Positions 54,889 to 64,000 of a stretch of DNA of 64,000 nucleotides are shown here, in pieces. Where the stretch lies: positions 96,792,319-96,856,318 of the forward strand of contig OX235264.1 in assembly GCA_944472135.2 (NCBI GenBank). The letters run 5' to 3'. The stretch is from Trichobilharzia regenti (taxonomy: Eukaryota; Platyhelminthes; Trematoda; Strigeidida; Schistosomatidae). The notes below the pieces were generated by a model. It did not search any database and had not been told where the DNA came from. It saw only the letters and a list, made by a program, of their open reading frames with translations. Position numbers and translations under genes: made by a program. Every line of letters begins with the position of its first letter. The stretch's first letter is position 1.

Positions 54889-55256
54889 TGTCAATGAAGT
54901 TGAAGATTGAACGATCAATTCATGTTTGTTTGCTCAAAACCAACTTCCCCATAATTTTCGCGGTTCATCAATCTGACACTCATCGTCTCGTCGTTCGCTT
55001 TTCAAAGGAAGGTAAGCAAAACCGTCAGAAGTAATACCCTGAATTATTGTTGTATTATTTGTTCTTAGTCCTTGGTCTTTTATGCCAGTATTGCTGGTTC
55101 AATGTTGGCGTTAGAATAAAAAATTCTTGCGTTGCCCCACAGTGTTTTGGTTTTTGCGTCGGTTAATACTGAGCGTTTCTGGAAATCTTCGAGGAGCAGC
55201 GTGAGGATCAGCGCAGCAAGAGCTCAGCACTAACGGTTTATGAGACTTGACTGACA
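54889..55256 (+). mobile_element. BEL/Pao LTR, inverted partner of 56459-56826
   Basis: 368 bp, TGTCAATG to CTGACA. From GATTGAACG to CGAGGAGCA (about 290 bp) I find no difference from the reverse complement of 56459-56826, while both outer ends differ. No matching target duplication is visible. Confidence 0.82.
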
Positions 55257-55799
55257 GGCTCAGTTTGATAAGGAACAGTGGCCCAACTTTTGGAATAAAT
55301 TGGGTCTGAACATCGATTCAGCAAAATTTTGCAGGCTCTACGGGGTTGTTCAGGCGCGCCGAGGTAATCCAACTCAATTAAGGGTGTATTAGGCTGAAGG
55401 AATGCTGTTGGTGACTGAAATAATAGCCATCTACAGGAGTTCTAGCATAAGAATAAGGCATGATACGCCATGGGTTAACAGGCACATAGCGAGGGAGTCA
55501 CCAGAGATGATGCCCTCTACCCGTGTGGTCACACAGATGTTCCGGAGCTGGAAACTGGCACAGCTTGTGAAAAATACATACTTGGCGTACAGCAATTGAG
55601 ACAGCTGTCATCTCAAATGGCCCTTGGTGCTTCCAGTGCAATCTAGGTTTTCCGACCATCTCGCTCCACTCATTTCGCAGTGATCAGTTTCCCAAGGCTG
55701 CTAAGTATCAAATTCAGATTCCAGGAACAATTGGCCCTAGCACTCTAACGGTGGTGCGAGACCAAGAGAAAAGCGAGAGGACACAACCGATGCTGCGAA

Positions 55800-56458
55800 A
55801 GCAGACTTTGGACTATAAGGAGGCAGCAAACTGAGGTTTTATTTATTTTATTTTTGATTACAACTTTTTAATACGCCCCCAAGCCTCACCGACACTAAAG
55901 CAATGCGGTGCTGAGAATGACAGTCAGTGTCGCCCAGGCGTTCTACCCGAATCCAAGGAAAATAAAACTGCGACGGGCCGCTCCCATCAGAACCGACCAA
56001 TTAGTTCGAACATCAGGTCACCTACCAGCAGACGACGTAACGTCAACCACTCCGCAACACACTGAGGATGTGAGACTCACTATCAGCTGCGTATGTAGCA
56101 ATGTGAGGGGAATGAGAGGAAACGTAGGCTAACTCAGACATCTCCAATCACAACTACAACTTAAAATAATAATTCTCACTAGAACCTAGATAACCCCTAA
56201 TGTCATTGACAACGAAATCAATATAGGTGATATGGTTCTGGTCAGAAGAGGCAGGGACAATAAAGAAGGATGGGGAGTTGCTATATAATTTGACAGTTAA
56301 CTTAAATTTGTACACGCGAAGGACCCACCACTTATTGAACTCCCAGACTCCATATGGTGTCATTTCACCGTGGGCCACACCAAGCATTTACTGAGTAGAA
56401 TCTGCCAATCACCCACCTGTAGGGCGGAGCACAATCAGCTACTTTTCAGCACCATCAG
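55800..56458 (+). pseudogene. LINE endonuclease relic
   Basis: Shifting frames show LINE endonuclease N-terminal features in order: LTISCVCSNVRGMRGNVG, LRHLQSQLQLKIIILTRT, GDMVLVRRGRDNKEGWGVAI, and LPDSIWCHFTVGHTK. It is broken by stops and ends at the BEL LTR at 56459. The stretch 55257-55799 shows nothing recognisable. Confidence 0.55.
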
Positions 56459-56826
56459 TGTCAATTTAGCGTCATAAACCGTCAATGTCAAGCTGCTCCT
56501 ACGCTGATCCACAGGATGCTCCTCGAAGATTTCCAGAAACGCTCAGTATTAACCGACGCAAAAACCAAAACACTGTGGGGCAACGCAAGAATTTTTTATT
56601 CTAACGCCAACATTGAACCAGCAATACTGGCATAAAAGACCAAGGACTAAGAACAAATAATACAACAATAATTCAGGGTATTACTTCTGACGGTTTTGCT
56701 TACCTTCCTTTGAAAAGCGAACGACGAGACGATGAGTGTCAGATTGATGAACCGCGAAAATTATGGGGAAGTTGGTTTTGAGCAAACAAACATGAATTGA
56801 TCGTTCAATCATCAACTACATTCACA
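56459..56826 (-). mobile_element. BEL/Pao 3' LTR
   Basis: 368 bp on the minus strand, starting TGTGAATG at 56826 and ending TTGACA at 56459. It directly follows the purine-rich GATGAGGGGACG tract of the BEL internal region at 56827-56840, so it is placed as the 3' LTR of the left palindrome copy. Confidence 0.8.
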
Positions 56827-57431
56827 CGTCCCCTCATCCATTCACTACCGATTACTACTGTGATCGCCTGTCACACATTCTGCCTCAGTTCCAGTGACGG
56901 TGACGTATGCCATCCTCGGCCGCCTACACTCTTGCTCCGCGGCGTGTGGGACCACTGCCTAAATAGAAACATTCATTCTCAATCATTGATTCCACAGCTG
57001 ATCCTTATCTTCCTGTGCATGTCATTGTCAGCACTAGCCTCCTCGTCGTATGCGACCCATCTGCTGTCTTTAACATCAATGAATTCATTCGCGGACGTAG
57101 AAGACTCAAAACAACTTCAGAAGTAAACACGACGAAAATTTTAACTAAATTATGCATAACGACAAGGTACGAAAAAACAAGTAAACACGATGAATCCAAA
57201 AACACCAATCCATACGACACACCACATATAAACACAGAGTGCATATAAATTCGAAGATCATGTCTCGATGGAATTCATTTGAAGAATCGCAGGACTTACA
57301 CCACTACGCCAGCAACACTTATCAAGTCGACGCTTGTAAGTGGAAGAATGTACGGAAATAAACGAAATAAATGATAATTACATTAATTGGACCCACTCAA
57401 TTACTGAACAAAAATACATGTAAAATCAGTA
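56827..57431 (-). mobile_element. BEL/Pao 3' internal segment
   Basis: Non-coding segment after gag, homologous to 34690-35183: GAGGCAGAATGTGTGACAGG, CACACGCCGxGGAGC, ATTTTGxCxxAATTTTCGTC. A diverged repeat of the gag-end block (GTAAGTCCTxCxxTTCTTCA) also lies here, near 57285-57330. Shared by two BEL copies that both lack pol. Confidence 0.7.
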
Positions 57432-59512
57432 CATCTAATGTTGTGGATTCTGCCTCGACGAAGTACTCTTGAAGAACTGTAGGACTTACAGCAGTACGCT
57501 TACAACCCTTCTCAGGTTGACGCTCTACGTTGGAAAATCGTCGTTGAGTCCATTTGCTGACTTCCTGCTATCATCTATATCCTCAACTCTGAACGGTGAC
57601 ACGCCCATGTCATTGTGTCGTAGAATATAGATGACTAACAAACACACGAAGTATCTGACCAACCAAGCGTAGGCACAGAGTAATTTACATCAAAGATAAT
57701 AACATTCAAATAGTAATTTGAAAATGGAAATGCTTTTATTTGTGCAAGTCAGTTTAACAGTTATACTCTCGTACACATTTGGTTCATCCTCACTAAACTG
57801 ACCATCGACTTTCGTCCTTTCAAACTCACCGATACTAGCATAGTCACAGCAAAAGACACATGACTTCATGGACGTCACCTTCAATGTGTATGACAACACC
57901 AACGGTGACTGACTAATACCAGTCGATGAACTTAGTGATGCATCAGAAGCTGCTGTTATTCGACCTTTAGAAGGTTGTCTAACCGCAGGATTACCACCAC
58001 TGCTATCCTTTATGATTAGCTGCAGTTTAGCATTAACATCTGTCGGTAGGTGGGCTACACGCTGATCACTTACACTGATGGCCTCACGAGTATCCATACC
58101 TTCTGCAACCGCATCTGCCTTTTATTCTACTTCATGTTCAAGTTGTACAGAACCTTTGTTCAACTCAGCAGAAGTAGGCATTCTCCCCCATCTCATCATG
58201 ATCAACTAAAGGCAAATGTGCACTATCATGATCATTACCACGAATATTCACTTAACCGTTAATTTCACCATTTTCAAACTCTTTATTATCAGCAGTAGAC
58301 AATCTGGGTTCTTCCTCACAAATCCTTGAAGGTTTTATACCTTCACTCTGACTAGTAATACCTTGAAAACTTTTGGAGTCCGAACTGGACTCTGAAACTG
58401 TAACTCTCTTCTTCTGCACAAACTGCGGTGTCGTCTGCGACACTCCATTCAACAATGGCTTACTAGTTGCAACTACAGGCTTCTTCACCGCAGCATTATC
58501 GTCACACAATTCGGAGTCAGAACTTAATGACTCTGATTTCACACTTAGCTTACCACTAAACTTGGTCACTTCTTCACAGTTCGCCTTTGTGTGCTCTTCT
58601 TGCAAACGGACTAAACACGACCGCGTTTGTCTCGCAACTTGTAACCTATCTATTGGGGACGTCCCACGAAAGCTGTTACACTCACTAAGTTTACATGGAT
58701 TACTAGACAGCATAAAGCTTTCTGAATTTCCGCTTCTCTGAGACCCCTTCGTCATAAATGACTGCGTTTTGCTCGCTGACCTCCCATTTTCAGAAGCCGA
58801 ATGCAATATACATGCGAATTTACTCATAGTCTGATTAACATTATCTGTCACCAGTCTCAGTATATGATCGAACCCTGCCTCTAAACCTTCGTCCCCTATA
58901 CGAGAGCTTACCTTCAACCACTTCCTTTGCAGTCGAGTAGGTAGGCGTCTCGCTATTACCTCTGGGACAAAACTTGAGTTCAGATCACTCATGCAATTCA
59001 TCGAAATCAACGTATTCTTGTAAGTCATCAGATTATTGGGAAACTCAGTGAGTGCCTTGGAGTCATCTCGTAATTGACTACCATTACCTTTAACAGCCTC
59101 GGATACACTCCCTACAATCATCGGAGGTCTTCCAAACCTTTGACGCAGGATACGGATCGCCTCAGTATATCCTTCGTTTGGGGGCATAACCTTACACTAC
59201 TGTATATCTCTTGCAGCAACTCCAGAGCAATATCTCGACAAATACATTGAATTCATTTCGTCATTTAAAATAAATCCATTCAACATGACCTCAAACTGCT
59301 TGATAAACTGTGGGAAGTCTGCTGGGTTTCCATCAAAGTACCGAAATTCAAACTTGGGGAGCCTTTAAGCCCTGCTCTCCCTAGACGGCGAAGCGTGAAC
59401 ATCAGATTCACCATGCTGAGCACCATACGCATCATTACAATTAACAGGTAACTCAGCATTACTTACTTCCTTGTCTGATTGCAAATCGCTTTGTCCCTTC
59501 TTTGACCCAGGC
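57432..59512 (-). pseudogene. BEL/Pao gag, left palindrome arm
   Basis: Begins MPGSKKGQSDLQSDKE at 59512 and frameshifts soon after SPSRESRA. The Pao-type gag block follows (FDGNPADFPQFIKQFEVM, YCSGVAARDIQ, TAG stop, MPPNEGYTEAIRILRQRFGR, ARRLPTRLQRKWLKVSSRI). Open frames are 59187-58252 and 58097-57690. It ends with FKLLFECYYL, a stop, then CKLLCAYAWL as in the copy at 32732. Gag forms the virus-like particle in such elements; this copy is disabled. Confidence 0.78.
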
Positions 59513-59596
59513 ATCACTGAACGTTGAATAATTCCTTGGTCAAAAAGGGAGGTGGTGCCAGGGAAGCAGACTAAAGAGTCAGTAGCGATAATTCGT

Positions 59597-61612
59597 CTGT
59601 TAAATGTAATGATGCGTATGGTGCTCAGCATGGTGAATCTGATGTTCACGCTTCGCCGTCTAGGGAGAGCAGGGCTTAAAGGCTCCCCAAGTTTGAATTT
59701 CGGTACTTTGATGGAAACCCAGCAGACTTCCCACAGTTTATCAAGCAGTTTGAGGTCATGTTGAATGGATTTATTTTAAATGACGAAATGAATTCAATGT
59801 ATTTGTCGAGATATTGCTCTGGAGTTGCTGCAAGAGATATACAGTAGTGTAAGGTTATGCCCCCAAACGAAGGATATACTGAGGCGATCCGTATCCTGCG
59901 TCAAAGGTTTGGAAGACCTCCGATGATTGTAGGGAGTGTATTCGAGGCTGTTAAAGGTAATGGTAGTCAATTACGAGATGACTCCAAGGCACTCACTGAG
60001 TTTCCCAATAATCTGATGACTTACAAGAATACGTTGATTTCGATGAATTGCATGAGTGATCTGAACTCAAGTTTTGTCCCAGAGGTAATAGCGAGACGCC
60101 TACCTACTCGACTGCAAAGGAAGTGGTTGAAGGTAAGCTCTCGTATAGGGGACGAAGGTTTAGAGGCAGGGTTCGATCATATACTGAGACTGGTGACAGA
60201 TAATGTTAATCAGACTATGAGTAAATTCGCATGTATATTGCATTCGGCTTCTGAAAATGGGAGGTCAGCGAGCAAAACGCAGTCATTTATGACGAAGGGG
60301 TCTCAGAGAAGCGGAAATTCAGAAAGCTTTATGCTGTCTAGTAATCCATGTAAACTTAGTGAGTGTAACAGCTTTCGTGGGACGTCCCCAATAGATAGGT
60401 TACAAGTTGCGAGACAAACGCGGTCGTGTTTAGTCCGTTTGCAAGAAGAGCACACAAAGGCGAACTGTGAAGAAGTGACCAAGTTTAGTGGTAAGCTAAG
60501 TGTGAAATCAGAGTCATTAAGTTCTGACTCCGAATTGTGTGACGATAATGCTGCGGTGAAGAAGCCTGTAGTTGCAACTAGTAAGCCATTGTTGAATGGA
60601 GTGTCGCAGACGACACCGCAGTTTGTGCAGAAGAAGAGAGTTACAGTTTCAGAGTCCAGTTCGGACTCCAAAAGTTTTCAAGGTATTACTAGTCAGAGTG
60701 AAGGTATAAAACCTTCAAGGATTTGTGAGGAAGAACCCAGATTGTCTACTGCTGATAATAAAGAGTTTGAAAATGGTGAAATTAACGGTTAAGTGAATAT
60801 TCGTGGTAATGATCATGATAGTGCACATTTGCCTTTAGTTGATCATGATGAGATGGGGGAGAATGCCTACTTCTGCTGAGTTGAACAAAGGTTCTGTACA
60901 ACTTGAACATGAAGTAGAATAAAAGGCAGATGCGGTTGCAGAAGGTATGGATACTCGTGAGGCCATCAGTGTAAGTGATCAGCGTGTAGCCCACCTACCG
61001 ACAGATGTTAATGCTAAACTGCAGCTAATCATAAAGGATAGCAGTGGTGGTAATCCTGCGGTTAGACAACCTTCTAAAGGTCGAATAACAGCAGCTTCTG
61101 ATGCATCACTAAGTTCATCGACTGGTATTAGTCAGTCACCGTTGGTGTTGTCATACACATTGAAGGTGACGTCCATGAAGTCATGTGTCTTTTGCTGTGA
61201 CTATGCTAGTATCGGTGAGTTTGAAAGGACGAAAGTCGATGGTCAGTTTAGTGAGGATGAACCAAATGTGTACGAGAGTATAACTGTTAAACTGACTTGC
61301 ACAAATAAAAGCATTTCCATTTTCAAATTACTATTTGAATGTTATTATCTTTGATGTAAATTACTCTGTGCCTACGCTTGGTTGGTCAGATACTTCGTGT
61401 GTTTGTTAGTCATCTATATTCTACGACACAATGACATGGGCGTGTCACCGTTCAGAGTTGAGGATATAGATGATAGCAGGAAGTCAGCAAATGGACTCAA
61501 CGACGATTTTCCAACGTAGAGCGTCAACCTGAGAAGGGTTGTAAGCGTACTGCTGTAAGTCCTACAGTTCTTCAAGAGTACTTCGTCGAGGCAGAATCCA
61601 CAACATTAGATG
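59597..61612 (+). pseudogene. BEL/Pao gag, right palindrome arm, 5'-truncated
   Basis: Same decayed gag as the left arm but starting within the gag N-terminus at about NCNDAYGAQH, with no ATG, leader or LTR of its own. Open frames 59857-60792 and 60947-61354 equal those of the other arm except for one residue. The right end stops eight bases before the Gypsy LTR at 61620. Confidence 0.8.
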
Positions 61613-61619
61613 AAGTGAT

Positions 61620-61970
61620 TGTAACAACAGAAGAGAAGGGCTGGCAACAGATGGTTTTATTACGAAAATCGACACGTATTTATATATATTTTATGTACAT
61701 TAATAAGGCTTTTGCAAGCAGAAAAGGCAGTCTTCTGATTGGTTGTTTCTCGGAAGTTAAGCAGACAAACACAGTCTTATGATTGGTTGTTTTCGATATT
61801 TCTCGGAAAGTAGAGCCATCTATCTGCGAATCATATTTGTCCACGTTTAAGTTTGCTGTGATTGGTTGTTGAAACAGCCTTGTTCATATTTTCTCACGGC
61901 CCATATTAGTGACCTAGACATTAACGTAGATTAGCGTCAACCAATCGGCTAGCAGCCTGCTCTCACCACA
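61620..61970 (-). mobile_element. Ty3/Gypsy 3' LTR
   Basis: 351 bp, minus strand TGTGGTGAGAGC at 61970 to TTGTTACA at 61620, with TG...CA ends. The purine-rich GGAGGGACGAG on the minus strand sits just before it, as expected for the polypurine tract. Contains repeated GATTGGTTGTT blocks. The pol stop lies 22 bp inside the LTR. Confidence 0.72.
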
Positions 61971-64000
61971 CTCGTCCCTCCGTCAAATAGCTTCGTGCGC
62001 AGACGTTCCGACCTTCTGGGTGCTACATCCTCTAGTTGAGGATTGTTACTGACCGGCTTGTCCCACTGTACCCATCTTTGGAGCTGACTGGCGTTAACTC
62101 GTTTCTGTTTATCACCTCTTCGGATGGTATATACTTGACCCCGTCTTTTTGTGATTGTGTATGGTCCTTCCCACTTTGGAAGGAGTTTCCGTGAACCTAG
62201 CCCGCCTCCAACTGTATATCTTCTGTCTCTACACTTCACTTGGTCCCCGACTGCAAAGGTAATGCACTGCGTCTTTCCTTTCATCTGAGACTTCGCGACA
62301 TCACTGCGCTGCTTCTTTATTACATTCTTGACTGCCTCTTTCCTCTCTGCTTTTAATTTCGTCGTACTCCACTTTTGGTGCATGGGCCAGGTCTCATTGT
62401 GTACCGGTAATCGTGGTTTTCTACCATACATCAGTTGGAAGGGTGACTTCTTCGTTGTTTCCTGAGTGGTAGCCCGATGTGTTAGTAAAATCAGTGGAAG
62501 CTCCGTTTCCCAGTTCCCGCCCTTCGAGGCCAGCCACTCCTTCAGTGTACGGTTGTTTCTCTCCGTTAGGCCATTCGTTTGTGGATGGTATGGGGTCGTT
62601 CTGATCCTCTTGATGCCCAGCTGTTGCAAACGGGAAGTAAACTCTTCACTCTCGAAACAGGGACCTTGGTCTGTCAGTATTGTCTTCGGTACGCCGTGGT
62701 CTGCAACAATGTGTCTAACTACTGCATCTGTCACGGTTCTTGCACGTTGGTCTGGGATTGCTACGGCGTCTACCCATCGTGTCGCGTGTTCCGTCATCAC
62801 CAAGAGGTACTGATTACCATTGGATGTCTGAGGAAATGGACCCATGACATCTACGGACCACAAGTCACCTATCGCGGTAACTGGAATCGACTGAAGTGGT
62901 GGTCGTATACACCGGTCACCTTTCATCAGCTGGCACCGTGGACATCCAAGTACGTATCTTGCTACGTCTTCTCTCATACCTGGCCAGTACATACTTTGTC
63001 TTAGGAGGTCGGTCGTTCTGGCCACGCCTGTATGCGCTAGCTGGTGACATTCTTCTATCATGTCGTGGCGCGACGATTGAGGTATGACAGCCAGCCAGCT
63101 TCCGTCGTTCTCTCGCCAGGTCAGAGTCCCGTAGGCATTCACTCTGAGTCGATCCCTCTGTCTGAGTAGTGTGGTTAGCTCCTTACTCGCCGTAGTTTGA
63201 TCCACTTCTATTCCGTTGGTGATCACCTGTATTACTGTATTCAGCGTATCGTCCAACCTCTGCCTACGTGCAAGTCTTAGTGGGTCTTGTTCTACTGCAT
63301 GCACTCCGTAAGCGACCTCGGGCAACTCAGACTCATCTTCTGGTCTCGATAACAAATCTGCCAAGACATTTTCACTTCCAGGAACGTGTGAGATCGTAAA
63401 ATCGTACTCCTGAAGACGCAACATCCACCGTGACAACTTCCCCCGTGGGTCTCTCGCTGTCTTCAAAAATTGTAGCGGCTTATGATCAGTTTCGATGTGG
63501 AACCGCCGGCCGAGTAAATAAGGTCTCCATTTGTCGACTGCCCATACCATTGCTAAACATTCTTTCTCTATCGTTGAATACTTTCTCTCTGTGAGTGTCA
63601 AAACCCTACTGGCATACTCAACGATTCCCTCGTCCTGTCTTAGGACCGCACCTATAGCGTAGTCACTGGCATCTGTGCACACTGTGAACTGTCTTCCTGG
63701 CACAGGTAGTTTTAGCGTCATTTGTTGGTGGTCGAGCAGCTGTTTAATTCTGTCGAATGTCCTCTGCGATTCTTCCGACCAAACAAACTTTGGCTCACCT
63801 AGTAGCCTGTATAGAGGGGCTGCTATCTCATTGAAGTTCTTCACGAAGCGACTATAAAACGCTGCTCTACCCAAGAATTGTCTCAGTTTTCTCTTTGAAT
63901 TCGGGGCTGGAATCGTTTTAATCGTCAAAATTTTCTCCGGCAGTGGTTTAATCTCACCATTTCCCACTTTATGTCCCAACAGAGTAACATTCTTTTTGGC
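61949..64000 (-). CDS. Ty3/Gypsy pol (RT end, RNase H, integrase), partial
   Basis: Open for the full 684 codons to the window edge, where it continues. Order: end of RT (LRQFLGRAAFYSRFVKNFNE), RNase H with FTVCTDASDYAIGAVL (Asp), YSTIEKECLAMVWAV (Glu), FHIETDHKPL (Asp) and SENVLADLLSRPED (Asp); integrase zinc finger (HQLAHTG ... CPRCQLMKG); integrase core with SVDVMGPFPQ (Asp), ILTDQGPCFES (Asp) and YHPQTNGLTERNNRTLKEW (Glu); and a GPYTITKRRGQVYTI C-terminal block. All catalytic residues are present, so the enzyme part may be functional. The relic at 1-430 belongs to the same group. Confidence 0.93.
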   Translation of the reverse strand, partial: AKKNVTLLGHKVGNGEIKPLPEKILTIKTIPAPNSKRKLRQFLGRAAFYSRFVKNFNEIAAPLYRLLGEPKFVWSEESQRTFDRIKQLLDHQQMTLKLPVPGRQFTVCTDASDYAIGAVLRQDEGIVEYASRVLTLTERKYSTIEKECLAMVWAVDKWRPYLLGRRFHIETDHKPLQFLKTARDPRGKLSRWMLRLQEYDFTISHVPGSENVLADLLSRPEDESELPEVAYGVHAVEQDPLRLARRQRLDDTLNTVIQVITNGIEVDQTTASKELTTLLRQRDRLRVNAYGTLTWRENDGSWLAVIPQSSRHDMIEECHQLAHTGVARTTDLLRQSMYWPGMREDVARYVLGCPRCQLMKGDRCIRPPLQSIPVTAIGDLWSVDVMGPFPQTSNGNQYLLVMTEHATRWVDAVAIPDQRARTVTDAVVRHIVADHGVPKTILTDQGPCFESEEFTSRLQQLGIKRIRTTPYHPQTNGLTERNNRTLKEWLASKGGNWETELPLILLTHRATTQETTKKSPFQLMYGRKPRLPVHNETWPMHQKWSTTKLKAERKEAVKNVIKKQRSDVAKSQMKGKTQCITFAVGDQVKCRDRRYTVGGGLGSRKLLPKWEGPYTITKRRGQVYTIRRGDKQKRVNASQLQRWVQWDKPVSNNPQLEDVAPRRSERLRTKLFDGGTSVVRAGC

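Larger units (their letters stand above)
57432..61612. repeat. Near-perfect 2 x 2016-bp palindrome, 149-bp spacer
   Basis: Left arm 57432-59447 and right arm 59597-61612 have equal length with no indel (all symmetric positions sum to 119044). I noted only two base differences, near the centre: one changes Ser to Phe in the frame starting MPPNEGYTEA, the other lies at the inner edge. Both arms share the same inactivating stop and frameshift. Confidence 0.92.

Noticed and set aside
58373..58741. 122-codon frame (and its mirror at 60303-60671)
   Set aside because: Antisense of gag in both palindrome arms; its apparent duplication only reflects the palindrome.

Overview
This is a eukaryotic nuclear window, most likely from a schistosome (blood fluke); the species cannot be fixed from sequence alone. 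Three things point there: an SR2-like RTE retrotransposon family, BEL/Pao and Ty3/Gypsy LTR elements beside CR1-like LINEs, and a host gene whose first introns are only 32-36 nt while later ones are kilobases long. The window is dominated by retrotransposons of several ages, often nested. I see no rRNA, no intact tRNA, no CRISPR and no prokaryotic feature.

Region 1 (0.7-19.6 kb, minus strand) is a host gene for RIC8/synembryn, the chaperone and exchange factor of G-protein alpha subunits. Ten exons can be placed with GT-AG junctions and consistent phases, giving about 505 codons; only a short C-terminal part lies beyond the left edge. Exons 1-5 are packed into 0.9 kb. Introns 5-10 carry RTE copies, a SINE-like unit with a broken hammerhead motif, tRNA-like SINEs and other LINE debris.

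Two RTE copies in intron 6 keep their 5' ends (13763-17522 minus and 10378-12083 plus). In both, the first 146 nt fold on paper as an HDV-like self-cleaving ribozyme whose +1 nucleotide is exactly the element boundary set by target-site duplications. I rate this the most interesting observation. The plus-strand copy has lost its RT domain and sits inside an older RTE with a 13-bp duplication.

Region 2 (19.6-35.2 kb): a decayed LINE holding a solo BEL LTR with a 5-bp duplication, then a CR1-like LINE with intact ORF1 and ORF2 (minus strand), then a BEL/Pao element whose 5' LTR is split by another LINE.

Region 3 (35-53 kb): small exon-like coding segments of unidentified genes, duplicated RTE/LINE debris, and a second CR1-like LINE (minus) broken by two insertions, one exactly between its endonuclease and RT parts.

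Region 4 (53.6-61.6 kb): BEL LTRs in inverted orientation, then a near-perfect palindrome of two 2016-bp arms of a decayed BEL gag with a 149-bp spacer. Region 5 (61.6-64 kb): the 3' LTR and an open pol (RNase H, integrase) of a Ty3/Gypsy element running off the right edge.
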